64,000 bases of DNA, from the NCBI GenBank assembly GCA_024231855.1, contig JAAEQD010000381.1, positions 1 to 64,000 on the forward strand, read 5' to 3'. Positions 49,601-58,426 of this stretch are shown one piece after another. The stretch is from Candidatus Zixiibacteriota bacterium (GTDB lineage: Bacteria > Zixibacteria > MSB-5A5 > UBA10806 > 4484-95). The position numbers and the translations under genes are program-made. Within the stretch, counting starts at the first letter, position 1. The number at the start of each line of letters is the position of its first letter. The notes under the pieces are model-generated. The model was not told the origin of the DNA, ran no database searches, and worked only from the letters and a program-made list of their open reading frames with translations.

Positions 49601-50671
49601 GTTTTCACATACGAGCCTGACTCATTGAGAGGTTTAACTGTCGACTCGATCGCCGGTGAGATCGTTGATGACTTAGGCGAGTTACAGTCGGATTTCAACG
49701 GCACTGTCTGGACATTGGTTAAAGACGCTTCAGTTAGCCGTCATAAGGCGCTGGTCGATTATTCGGGCAATTTAACCGGCAGCTTCGTAGACTATGAGCT
49801 TCCCGGCCCGACGATATTCAATGGCCCGGCCGAGGTGGTTGACGGGCACTTTTCCACTTCCTTCTTTATTCCCAAGGATATCACATATGGCGGTTCCGGC
49901 GCGAAAATATTTGTATATTTCGAAAACGGCTATGTTGACGGATCGGGTGTAATCGACTCCCTGCCGATGGCGGGCGGCGTCTCCGATGAGCCTGATTCAT
50001 CAGGACCGACTGTCGATATCTATTTCGAAGGACATAATATCTCCGATCAGGTGCAGGCGGTACCCAACCGGGCAACATTCGAAGTTCGCCTTTTCGATTT
50101 GCATGGTATCAATATAACCGGCTCCATGGGACACAGTATCGTGATTGAAGTTGATGACGGGGATACCTACTCCATGGATATTACTGACAACTTTATCTTC
50201 GATAGGGGCAACTGGCAGCAAGGCTCGGCCGTTTTCGAACTTCCGGATTTATCGGAAGGCGATCATCTACTTAGCCTGAAAGCCTGGGACAACTATAATA
50301 ATTCAACTCTCATCTCAGCTTACATCCAGGTTTTCGCGGGGAACGGATTCGAAATCAGTGAGGTCATGAACTATCCTAACCCGGTGATTGCGGCCGATTC
50401 CACGGTATTTCAATATATGTTAACTAATGATGCCGAAGCGGTGTCGTTGAAGCTATTCACTCTGGCGGGCCGTAAAATAAAAAGTTTCGATTTGAGCGCG
50501 GCGGAGTATAAAACCAGCGGTTATCATCATATACCCTATTATCTCAGGGATTCCGATGGTGACAGATTGGCCAGCGGCGTATATATTTATAAAATAGTGG
50601 CTACGGGCACGGGGTTCGACGGCGAAAGGCGAAAATCGGATTTTCAATCGAAATTGGCAATTATAAGATAA
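46679..50671 (+). CDS. C25 (gingipain-like) cysteine protease, PorU-like
   Basis: About 1330 aa. Signal peptide MKLVLSAIITVLFLILPLNIALA. A beta-rich N-terminal region to about residue 600 is followed by the C25 catalytic domain: IVADDNNTPDRSTERDHTRQ, INWIGHGNKGLWAHEQLF (catalytic His) and FTASCSIAYYDHP (catalytic Cys). PorU, the sortase-like C25 protein of type IX secretion, is the nearest match in plan. After about residue 1000 comes a segment with ISEVMNYPNPV and SGVYIYKIV, a FlgD/CTD-type end domain. GGAGG precedes the ATG at 46679; the earlier frame start at 46571 is rejected. It stands immediately before the PorV-like gene, the same pairing as porV-porU in Bacteroidota. Confidence 0.85.
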   Translation: MKLVLSAIITVLFLILPLNIALAVTTFDGDVQILESDETGITFTYVAPSAVLATPDGYPDNYKAPEIPRTARIAQPGTPLLPVKVIPIGVPFDSKPSIKVINGQYTPLAKAEVPNFIIEKTQAEFEAKASSQATLKSWPYENVYIESENVIRGLRVLKVCLAAAKLEGGMLYQAESITVRIDYNSSGDQNRYQARPNGQIFEKVLSSIVANHEIARNWRVQWPPIPFRTASAQSSFDSSQVWIKLEIAGSGIYKVSRFELNNIGVNVSEIDPRELRVFYGGGAELPVDNDLPRPEFQEIPIYVSGADDGEFNSGDQLLFYAESVDRPIYSEDDERYIQRTHHYTSRNSCWLTYSGDFGSSPERWTNVDGSIQQPSAIALSSFNDYIHEEQELVFYIPPSFPGNTHPEDHFDWYWGNQTDYSISRQVKDIVSGSQAHIITKTKSTFDTLLVNNIFVERDYYNSGYTDYYTTDLRSGFNTLLLKDGSNFHLDFIDIHYERWLNVDGGQLEFYGPEQVYTYNYRLTSVPSDYTLLDISSASNVSRITGGELDGDELRFQSFSDGRKRFYLCSPDYYKQVFDYELYEPDDLRSTMNEADYIIITPDLFYDQSLELAAHRESITPGLRTRVVKVEDIYNQFSWGLFDALAIRDFLKYAFENWANSPPSYVALIGDGHYDYRDNMNNNVPNRIPPFESTQSSTGRAGSGSDESYIYFGEYGYLDSDGAGGLDMIIGRIPANNTDEMEIVLDKIINYEVNPNMGKWRNKVVIVADDNNTPDRSTERDHTRQAEALANDHVPPEMEIQKIYMVEFPLRAGRTKPDAREALINAFNNGGLIINWIGHGNKGLWAHEQLFRRIEDMPRLVNDDQLPLVFTASCSIAYYDHPLEQGMAEDFVRHPGGGGITSIGATRLVYSAGNSELNKDVFDQLLFDDSVSFGQALYVAKYLREIPPGGPDTNRRKFMLLGEPALIAGKPSLEAVFTYEPDSLRGLTVDSIAGEIVDDLGELQSDFNGTVWTLVKDASVSRHKALVDYSGNLTGSFVDYELPGPTIFNGPAEVVDGHFSTSFFIPKDITYGGSGAKIFVYFENGYVDGSGVIDSLPMAGGVSDEPDSSGPTVDIYFEGHNISDQVQAVPNRATFEVRLFDLHGINITGSMGHSIVIEVDDGDTYSMDITDNFIFDRGNWQQGSAVFELPDLSEGDHLLSLKAWDNYNNSTLISAYIQVFAGNGFEISEVMNYPNPVIAADSTVFQYMLTNDAEAVSLKLFTLAGRKIKSFDLSAAEYKTSGYHHIPYYLRDSDGDRLASGVYIYKIVATGTGFDGERRKSDFQSKLAIIR

Positions 50672-50810
50672 GTGCAAAGATGTGTTGATTTTAAGAATAG
50701 AATTTGCAATATTTGTTTTTTGTTTCGAGGAAAAAAGTAATAGGAGTTAACTGGTTAGGGAGAAATATTAGTCGATAGCATAATATAAATGCAATGATAT
50801 GGAGGAAAGT

Positions 50811-53381
50811 ATGAAAAAGATACTGGTATATCTGCCGGTATTAATGATATTGCTGACAGCCCAGTTATTCGGGCAAGTGTCTCAAACCGCCGTGCCCTTT
50901 TTATTAATTGCCCCGGGGGCCAGACCCGGCGGAATGGGAGAAACATTTGTCGCAATAGCCGATGACGCGACCGCAACACACTGGAACCCGGCCGGTTTAG
51001 GCCGATATCCGCTATCGCCTGACTGGCTAAAACTGAAAACTGGGCAAGATCGGCAAATTGAAAAAATCGCCCTTGTAGAAAACAACATGCCAGAAACTAA
51101 CTATAAAAAATATGACGTTTGGGCTATTATCGACGGCCAATTAGCCAGGTGGGATGACAGCGCCTGGGAAACCTACACGAGATTTAATCTCAAAGGTGGA
51201 AGATCAATCAAAAGCATTTTGCAACGTTACACCGGTCTCGATGAAGAGCAAATAGAACCTTATTTCCAGAGACTGGCGCAGCATAACAATTCGTTTCCGA
51301 CCGAGAAAATCAACTCACTGGAGCAGCAGGTTCAAGCTCAAGTCCCGGAGGATTATCAGTACGCAGATGAAATCAATAATGGTTTCGAGCGGCTCAGAGA
51401 AGCCTGGGGAGATTTGAAATTATCCGCGAATGGCTTTATGAATTTTGAACGGATGGTCAATCAAAGCCTGGAAGACGGCCAGATGACTAAAACAGAACTC
51501 GATTCTGTGGCATTCGGCTTCAATAATATTGTGATGAAGAGAGTTTTGGACAGGATTAATATACCCTACGGAGTGGTATTAAAATCTGATGTCAATTGTC
51601 TGGAATCGCATGGTGGGATGATTTACGCCGGAACCGACGACGGCTTCTTTCGCTTTGACCCGAAAAGGAATAAGTGGAGATCATACGGTCTCGAGGATAG
51701 CCTGCCATCGCTCGAAATTACCGCCCTGGCCAAGTATCGCCGCAAGAGTATCATAATCGGCACCGGCGCCGGGATATTGTATTATGATGGCGCTAAGATT
51801 AAGACGTACTCGGAGGATAAAAACGCCCCCACGGAAAAAATCACCGCAATCGCGGCCGCCAGCGAACGTAATATCTGGGCCGCCACCGAGAATGATCTTT
51901 ATCATTACGATGGTCGTACCTGGAAGAATCACAGCTCGCACGAAGTTTCATTAGGTGAAGATATCGATAAGATTGCTCAATCTTTTTATGGAGATATCGC
52001 TCTTACCGATAAAGAGGGTTTGGCCGGCGAGATTAAAAGTTTAAACGGGCTTCAGGATGATTTAACGGTTGGCGAGACTATAAAGCTGCCATATAAAGCG
52101 GCCATTCGGGGCGAAGTACTATCATTGGCTACAATGGGTGATCTCATCTGGATCGGTACCCAGAGGGGTGTTATTCTATCCAGCGGTTCCGGTTTTACTC
52201 ATTACGGTTACAAGGTTTACGAAGCCGAGAACGATATTTCCGTTATGGAAATAGCCGATATGTTCGCCCCTGACAGCGATCACGATAAGATCGATCTATT
52301 AGCCCAGATGATTAAACAATACAACAACCTTGAAGCCGATATAGTCAAATCGGGTGAAAGCGTGATGGTTTATGCCAACGCGCTCGGCGCTCCGGTATAT
52401 TCGATAGCGGCAGCCTCTCGAAATAAGGCTTTTATCGGTACGGCTTATGGAGTAGTTGAATACGATAATGGGATGTGGAGTCGTTTCCCAAAACTAGAGC
52501 TGGCCCAAGATCCCGCCCACACGATTAAAACCGAATCGGGCGAAGTGTGGTTTGCCACGGACGACAATGTTTATATCGAGGCCAAGGCCAAAAAGCATTT
52601 CACTTTTATGCATTCGAATTACCTCGTACAGTTGGCCGATGACTTATATTACGAATTCTTTTCCTTTGTCTATCCGACCGGTGAATGGGGTACATTCGGC
52701 CTCGGATTCACATTCCTGTCGTTCGGTTCGCAAAATCGTACCGGCGAATATGGCGAGGACCTCGGCTCGTTCAATTCATATGATATGGCGATCACTTTAT
52801 CGTACGGTACCAAGATCATGGAAAATCTGTCGGCCGGTTTATCGGCACGCTACATAAATTCTCATCTGGCCGATGTTGGCGCGGGCCGTGAGAAAGGCAA
52901 AGGCGTAGGATTTTCATTCGCGATCGATGGCGGCCTTCTGTATGATATCAACAGAAGGGCTACGTTTGCCGCGACTGTCACCAATATCGGCCCGGAGATT
53001 GCTTATATCGACGCCGATCAGGCCGATCCATTACCAAGAAAACTATCGGTAGCTATGGCCTATAAAATCGTCAATTCGCCATTCAACAGGCTAACCGCGA
53101 TCGGTGAAGCCAGCAAGCTTTTAGTTGATCTCAATGATGATTTGAATACCGAGATCAACGAAATCATTCCTCATGTCGGGCTGGAATATTGGTACTCGAA
53201 TTATCTATCAGTTCGTACCGGTTATATTTACGATGATGTCGGTTCACAAAAATATTTCACCGTCGGCGCGTCGCTTCAATATAATATCCTGCGCTTCGAT
53301 TTCTCATACGTTCCCTCATCCGATGAAAAATTCAACCGGATGGGCAATACCATGCGATTCTCGATGAATGTAAGCTTTTAA
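50811..53381 (+). CDS. PorV-like outer-membrane protein with beta-propeller insert
   Basis: About 856 aa. Signal peptide MKKILVYLPVLMILLTAQLFG, then the PorV/UPF0164 start PFLLIAPGARPGGMGETFVAIADDATATHWNPAGLG. A long insert (about residues 85-610) contains several propeller-type units (LESHGGMIYAGTDDGFFRFDPKRNKW, IWAATENDLYHYDGRTW, AFIGTAYGVVEYDNGMW), followed by the barrel half (FGLGFTFLSFGSQNRTGEYG, YDMAITLSYG, to FSMNVSF). PorV normally has no such insert; here it may face the surface. GGAGG lies 5 nt before the ATG at 50811. Likely partner of the C25 protease upstream and the M6 protease downstream; the pairing is inferred. Confidence 0.78.
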   Translation: MKKILVYLPVLMILLTAQLFGQVSQTAVPFLLIAPGARPGGMGETFVAIADDATATHWNPAGLGRYPLSPDWLKLKTGQDRQIEKIALVENNMPETNYKKYDVWAIIDGQLARWDDSAWETYTRFNLKGGRSIKSILQRYTGLDEEQIEPYFQRLAQHNNSFPTEKINSLEQQVQAQVPEDYQYADEINNGFERLREAWGDLKLSANGFMNFERMVNQSLEDGQMTKTELDSVAFGFNNIVMKRVLDRINIPYGVVLKSDVNCLESHGGMIYAGTDDGFFRFDPKRNKWRSYGLEDSLPSLEITALAKYRRKSIIIGTGAGILYYDGAKIKTYSEDKNAPTEKITAIAAASERNIWAATENDLYHYDGRTWKNHSSHEVSLGEDIDKIAQSFYGDIALTDKEGLAGEIKSLNGLQDDLTVGETIKLPYKAAIRGEVLSLATMGDLIWIGTQRGVILSSGSGFTHYGYKVYEAENDISVMEIADMFAPDSDHDKIDLLAQMIKQYNNLEADIVKSGESVMVYANALGAPVYSIAAASRNKAFIGTAYGVVEYDNGMWSRFPKLELAQDPAHTIKTESGEVWFATDDNVYIEAKAKKHFTFMHSNYLVQLADDLYYEFFSFVYPTGEWGTFGLGFTFLSFGSQNRTGEYGEDLGSFNSYDMAITLSYGTKIMENLSAGLSARYINSHLADVGAGREKGKGVGFSFAIDGGLLYDINRRATFAATVTNIGPEIAYIDADQADPLPRKLSVAMAYKIVNSPFNRLTAIGEASKLLVDLNDDLNTEINEIIPHVGLEYWYSNYLSVRTGYIYDDVGSQKYFTVGASLQYNILRFDFSYVPSSDEKFNRMGNTMRFSMNVSF

Positions 53382-53393
53382 CAGGGCGATTTG

Positions 53394-56300
53394 ATGCTGA
53401 TTAGAATAATCGGATTAATAATAGTCTTAACCTTATCCGCTTCGGCCGGTCAGACGACTTTATATATACCCCAGCAGAGTGACGGCGAAATAGTAACTCA
53501 TTCGATTGAGATACCGCCCAAACCCGAAGCGCTGCGTTCGATGACCTCGCAAAAAAACCTGCTCGGTTTAGAACGGGATAAACCATTCGGCTTGCCCAAA
53601 AGCAAAAGCGGCTTACCTATGACCGCCGACACGCAGGCCGACACATTGAATGTCCTGGTTTTAAGAGTCGAGTTCCGGACCGAAGACCCGGATGATGGGA
53701 CTACGACAGGCAACGGTAATTTCGATCTGCGAACACTGGAAGAGTTCAGGGATTCATCGAATCATGAATTCGACCCGGCGCCGCATAACAAATCATACTT
53801 CTCGGCCCACATGGAAGCGCTGAACCGTTATTGGTGGTATGTCTCCGATTTTCAGATTCGGCTTAACTGGGATATCTACCCGGAAGGCGAATCCGATGCT
53901 TATCGTCTGGACAGCCTGATGTCTTATTACGGCAGCGACGGCCCCTGGGAACAACCAGTAGAACGGCTTCTGAATTTTTTCAAAGATGCCACGGCGTTAG
54001 CCGACACGACCTCTCCGGAAATCGACTTTTCACGGTATCAGTCGATTATCATTTTCCATGCCGGCTCGGATCAGCAGAATAATATCGCTTTCATAAATGA
54101 TACTCCCAATGATTTCTGGACGGGCTTTCTCTGGACGGAAGACACAGTTTTCGTCGATGACGGCGCGGTGGCTGTCAATGAGGTAATAATTATGCCGGAA
54201 ACGGCATCGCAGGACAACCGGACAACCACTTTAAACGGCGTCATGGCTCACGAATTCGGTCATCAACTTGGCCTGGTTGATCTTTACAATACCTCGAATT
54301 TCCTTACCCAGGTGGGTAATTTTTCTTTGATGGACAATAACTGCATGAATATAGCCCTTGAACTTGACGAAAGCGGTACCCTGGTCAATGGCGCTTTGCC
54401 TTGTTACCCGGATGCCTGGTCGAGGGCGTATCTGGGCTTATCGGGTGTAAGGGAGCTAACCAGCGGCGCGGATGTTGTTATAACGGCGGCCGAGCAGAGA
54501 TATACATCAACCGAGGTAATTAAAGTCCCGATTTCGGAGATGGAGTATTTCCTGATAGAAAATCGTCAAACAGAATCCGATTTTGATTATCTTAATCCGA
54601 CCGTACCGGTTATCCCCTACGCGATAATCGCGGATTCGGCTACCGGCGTCATAATGGGACCGGGCTGGGGTTATTACGGCAACAATGAACTGGTCAAGGT
54701 GGCCAGCGGTGAATACGACCGTCTTTTACCCGGCAATGGAGTCCTGATCTGGCATGTCAACGAGGTAGTGGCATATCTCGACTACACTTTATCGGGTTTC
54801 AATAATTTTCATCTTAACGCGCTGCAATGGGATCGCAATCGCCGTTTCCTTTCGTTGGTCGAGGCGGACGGCATAATTGATTTTGGCGGTAATTATTTCG
54901 TCGGCTATGGTACCGACGATGAGTATTTCAACATGAGAGGTAAACGAGAGTTTACCCCCTCCACTAATCCCGCCACAGAGTCAAGCCTGGGAGCGAACAC
55001 GCACATTTCGATTACCGATATCGCCAATATCGAACGCGATGATCACACCAGAAACTCCGAATTGGATTGCGATACGATAATGACCTGTGATATCGCGACC
55101 GAGTGGTCAATGGCCGGTTTCCCCACGTTCGGTTTCCCAGACGTTGGCTATAATGGTGGCGGACTTCTGGCTTTGGATATCGACGCCGATGGTTTCAGCG
55201 AAATCCTGACTGCGCGCAGCATGTTTCTTTTGGCTGTCAACCACGATGGATCCCCAGCTACCGATACAAGTTCGGGCTTAATAATTCCCAGCTTCGATGG
55301 CGATACGCTTCTGTACATATTACCGAAATTTGCCGAACTCGATACTATCGATGGTTATGACTATATAGATAGCGACGTAATTGCGGGAGACTTCGATGGC
55401 GACAGCAACCCTGAAATCGCCTGTTTCGACACAACCGGAAGGTTGTATTTATTCGAAGGCGTCGATCAAAATCCGGTTGATTCCTTAGCGGATTTGATGG
55501 AGACACTAACTTTATCCTCAACCCTGGTTTTCGGACCGGTGACCTATGATTTTGAAAATGACGGCAGAGATGAATTGATTGCCGGCTTTGCCGATTCAAC
55601 ATTGAAATTGATAAGCTATGCCGGCGCCGGGGATATTACCGTTGACAACCTGGGCGCATTCCCTGGACTTATCTTCGGAATCGCAATCGCCAACGATACT
55701 CTTTTTGTTATGAGCGGCGGTTCTGGCGGAAATTATCTTCATTTAGGCGAAATAGAGGCAGGCTCTTTATCGGAAATATCAGAAATTCAATTACCGGAGG
55801 GTGGGCTTATAGGCCTGGCTTGCGGCGATATAGATCGTGACAGTACGTGCGACGCCGTTATCACGGTAGGCGACTATTTGTGTATTTACGACGGCGGTAC
55901 CCAGGCTATGAAATATGTACCTATTGAAGCGCCCGGGCAACCGGCTTTGGGCGATATAGACGCCGATGGCTATCCGGATATCGTTTTGGCGGCCGGTTAC
56001 GACTATTTTAAAGCCTATGCTTTCAACCATTTAGGTGTAATTTTTAACCATTATCCGGTGACGTTAAGTCGCAAGTATCCGTCGGCAAACGGGGCCGGCC
56101 AACCGCTTCTAGGCGATATCGATGGCGATGAGATGCCTGATATCATCATGGCTCTGCCGAATGGCACTCTGGATTGGACTATTGCTATTATAGGAGAGGA
56201 CGACCAGATTATAGACACCACATACGGTTTAACTACCGGTGGCCTGACCTGTATCAATTTCAGGGGCGATATACTTGGTGGTTTTCCATTACCGACCTCA

Positions 56301-56792
56301 AGTGAAATCAATGTAGAACCGGTAATTGGTGATTTCGATAACGACGGTGATATAGACATAGCGGCGATCGACTCGGCCGGATTTATTTACGCCTGGGACC
56401 TGGAATCATCAGCGAATCCAATCGATCTGCCCTGGCCCACGGCCGGTGGTGATTACAGGCGGCAAGGTTTTCTATCGCCGGATTTCCAGAAACCCGTTAA
56501 TGTTGCTGATGGATTTCTGGCGGCGGGAAGTGTCTATAATTATCCCAATCCGGCCTCGAATTCAACAACATTCAGATATTATGTTGACCGGCCCGCCGAT
56601 ATTAATATAAAGATATTCGATATGACGGGCGAAATGGTCGATGAATTAACGGGATCGACCCTGGGGCAAGTAGACGATGAAGTCCCCTGGGATTGCTCAG
56701 AATTCGCGTCCGGTGTTTACTTCGCCAGATTCGAAGCGAGTTCACAGAATGCCAATAAAAACCAATTGATAAAAGTAGCTTTAATAAAATAG
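53394..56792 (+). CDS. M6 family metalloprotease with VCBS repeats and C-terminal sorting-type domain
   Basis: About 1132 aa. Signal peptide MLIRIIGLIIVLTLSASAG. The M6 domain has the zinc motif MAHEFGHQLGLVDLYN (HEFGH plus the third ligand side), as in immune-inhibitor A-type proteases. Residues about 580-990 carry FG-GAP/VCBS-type calcium repeats: LDIDADGFSEILTA, DFDGDSNPEIACFD, DIDADGYPDIVLAAGYD, DIDGDEMPDIIMALP and DFDNDGDIDIAAID. The end (YNYPNPASNSTTFRYYV, DMTGEMVDEL, SGVYFARFEA) is a type-IX-like sorting/FlgD-type domain. TTG (53391) is another possible start. It lies in the PorU/PorV-like cluster and may be one of its cargoes. Confidence 0.88.
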   Translation: MLIRIIGLIIVLTLSASAGQTTLYIPQQSDGEIVTHSIEIPPKPEALRSMTSQKNLLGLERDKPFGLPKSKSGLPMTADTQADTLNVLVLRVEFRTEDPDDGTTTGNGNFDLRTLEEFRDSSNHEFDPAPHNKSYFSAHMEALNRYWWYVSDFQIRLNWDIYPEGESDAYRLDSLMSYYGSDGPWEQPVERLLNFFKDATALADTTSPEIDFSRYQSIIIFHAGSDQQNNIAFINDTPNDFWTGFLWTEDTVFVDDGAVAVNEVIIMPETASQDNRTTTLNGVMAHEFGHQLGLVDLYNTSNFLTQVGNFSLMDNNCMNIALELDESGTLVNGALPCYPDAWSRAYLGLSGVRELTSGADVVITAAEQRYTSTEVIKVPISEMEYFLIENRQTESDFDYLNPTVPVIPYAIIADSATGVIMGPGWGYYGNNELVKVASGEYDRLLPGNGVLIWHVNEVVAYLDYTLSGFNNFHLNALQWDRNRRFLSLVEADGIIDFGGNYFVGYGTDDEYFNMRGKREFTPSTNPATESSLGANTHISITDIANIERDDHTRNSELDCDTIMTCDIATEWSMAGFPTFGFPDVGYNGGGLLALDIDADGFSEILTARSMFLLAVNHDGSPATDTSSGLIIPSFDGDTLLYILPKFAELDTIDGYDYIDSDVIAGDFDGDSNPEIACFDTTGRLYLFEGVDQNPVDSLADLMETLTLSSTLVFGPVTYDFENDGRDELIAGFADSTLKLISYAGAGDITVDNLGAFPGLIFGIAIANDTLFVMSGGSGGNYLHLGEIEAGSLSEISEIQLPEGGLIGLACGDIDRDSTCDAVITVGDYLCIYDGGTQAMKYVPIEAPGQPALGDIDADGYPDIVLAAGYDYFKAYAFNHLGVIFNHYPVTLSRKYPSANGAGQPLLGDIDGDEMPDIIMALPNGTLDWTIAIIGEDDQIIDTTYGLTTGGLTCINFRGDILGGFPLPTSSEINVEPVIGDFDNDGDIDIAAIDSAGFIYAWDLESSANPIDLPWPTAGGDYRRQGFLSPDFQKPVNVADGFLAAGSVYNYPNPASNSTTFRYYVDRPADINIKIFDMTGEMVDELTGSTLGQVDDEVPWDCSEFASGVYFARFEASSQNANKNQLIKVALIK

Positions 56793-56802
56793 AGGAGGAG
56801 TT

Positions 56803-57639
56803 ATGCGCCGGGCAATGGCAATAATCACTATATGTTTTCTAAGCGCGGGTTTAGCCTGGTCGGGCCAGCTTGATGGTGACCTATCGATTACGGAATATTT
56901 TGCCTCAAACCAAATTGTGGCCAAGGAATTCTTTAACGCCGAAAATGTGGTGGATGATATAAAGGAACCGCCTCTGTCCGGTGATATCTACGAGTTCGAT
57001 GCCAAGTCTACCAAGAAAGCGTTTTTCTATTCGATGCTTGTGCCGGGCGCCGGCCAGTATTACGCCGGATCGCGTATCAAGCCGTTTGTTTACCTGGCGG
57101 CTGAAGCCATTATCTGGTCAGGGTATTTTTCTTTTAAAAACAAGGGCAATGATCAAAGAACCAGGTACCAGGATTACGCCGATCAGCACTATGTCTGGGA
57201 AGATTTCATGGGATGGTGGGATGGTTTAAGCCAGGCTCAGCAAGACTCCTTTTCGCATCGCCTGCCCTGGGATGATTATAATAACCAGGTAATCAAAGAT
57301 CATGAATATTACGAAAACATCGGTAAATACGATCAATTTCAAATCGGCTGGTTTGACATACCAATTGAAGCATATCCGCCGCCCTATGGAGATAGCGTCT
57401 ATTTCGAGGGTACAAGCAGGGAAATTTATGTTCAGATGAGGAAGAAGGCGAATGACTATTTCCAGAACGCGAATACTATGATAATGCTGTCACTGGGCAA
57501 TCGAATTATATCAGCATTCGAAGCGGCTTTGACGGCGAAGAAATTCAACAAAGGGAAAAAGCGATTCGCATTCAGGATAAAGACCAAGAAATTCGGCGAA
57601 GCGGAAGTGCCGATGTTAACCTGGAATTACACGTTTTAA
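56803..57639 (+). CDS. DUF5683-like membrane protein A
   Basis: 278 aa. Signal peptide MRRAMAIITICFLSAGLAWSG, then the core STKKAFFYSMLVPGAGQYYAGSRIKPFVYLAAEAIIWSGYF, the P-G-x-GQ(Y)Y loop followed by a membrane helix that marks DUF5683-type proteins. A soluble loop rich in Tyr/Trp follows, then a second hydrophobic segment (ANTMIMLSLGNRIISAFEAALTA) near the C-terminus. Paralogous in plan to the next gene (57641). Function unknown. Its SD (GAGGAGG, 6 nt before the ATG) and short spacing put it in the M6-protease operon. Confidence 0.75.
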   Translation: MRRAMAIITICFLSAGLAWSGQLDGDLSITEYFASNQIVAKEFFNAENVVDDIKEPPLSGDIYEFDAKSTKKAFFYSMLVPGAGQYYAGSRIKPFVYLAAEAIIWSGYFSFKNKGNDQRTRYQDYADQHYVWEDFMGWWDGLSQAQQDSFSHRLPWDDYNNQVIKDHEYYENIGKYDQFQIGWFDIPIEAYPPPYGDSVYFEGTSREIYVQMRKKANDYFQNANTMIMLSLGNRIISAFEAALTAKKFNKGKKRFAFRIKTKKFGEAEVPMLTWNYTF

Positions 57640-57640
57640 A

Positions 57641-58426
57641 ATGAAAAAAGCTTTAATAACAAGCCTGGTCCTTTTCGGTTTGTGTCATCTTGTTTGGGCC
57701 GGAGCGTCGATCGATCAACTGATGCGGCTGGAACTTGCCTCTTCCGAATATAGCGCGGATGAGGAGGATGACAATTTCAGTTACCCGGTGTCCGGTAATC
57801 TCGACGACAAAAGTTACAAATCCTCCGGTCGAGCGGCATTATATTCGCTTATTCTTCCTGGCAGCGGCCAGTATTACATTGAGAAAGGTTTCAAATCCAA
57901 ATTATTTTTCTCAATCGAATCCGGTTTGTGGCTGTCTTATCTTGGTTTCCGCAAATATGGCGGCTTCAAGGAAAACAGCGCTAAGGGCTGGGCGGTCATG
58001 AAAGCCGGAGCGTGCGCCGACAATACCGATGAAAATTACTGGGTCAAGATGACCTATTATGACAATCGCGATAGAAATATCGGCAGCGAACAGGGCTACA
58101 ATCAGATGGCGGCAGTATATGATCGCGAAAACGCCGTGCTATTTCCCGAAACCCCGGAATATTTCTGGGACTGGGACAACCCTGAAGATCGTCAAAAATA
58201 CCGTAACCTGCGAAATCAAAGCAAAACAGCGTTCGAGCGAGCCGATATCACTGTTGGCGTTATAATAGCCAATCACCTCGTTTCCGCTATTGAAGCTTTC
58301 TTTTCGGCCGGTAAACATAATCGTCATCTCGAATTCGCGGATACCGGTTTTAAATTTAAATATAATGTCAAACCAAGTTTAGCTAACCCATCCATTTCTA
58401 TAAGTTTGACAAAAAACTTTTATTAA
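57641..58426 (+). CDS. DUF5683-like membrane protein B
   Basis: 261 aa. Signal peptide LITSLVLFGLCHLVWAGA, then SSGRAALYSLILPGSGQYYIEKGFKSKLFFSIESGLWLSYLGF, matching the core of the preceding protein, and a second hydrophobic segment ITVGVIIANHLVSAIEAFFSAGK. The middle is soluble and Tyr-rich. It starts 1 nt after the stop of copy A and shares its last base with the next start (TAATG). These paired proteins often lie beside secretion or surface-export genes. Function unknown. Confidence 0.75.
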   Translation: MKKALITSLVLFGLCHLVWAGASIDQLMRLELASSEYSADEEDDNFSYPVSGNLDDKSYKSSGRAALYSLILPGSGQYYIEKGFKSKLFFSIESGLWLSYLGFRKYGGFKENSAKGWAVMKAGACADNTDENYWVKMTYYDNRDRNIGSEQGYNQMAAVYDRENAVLFPETPEYFWDWDNPEDRQKYRNLRNQSKTAFERADITVGVIIANHLVSAIEAFFSAGKHNRHLEFADTGFKFKYNVKPSLANPSISISLTKNFY

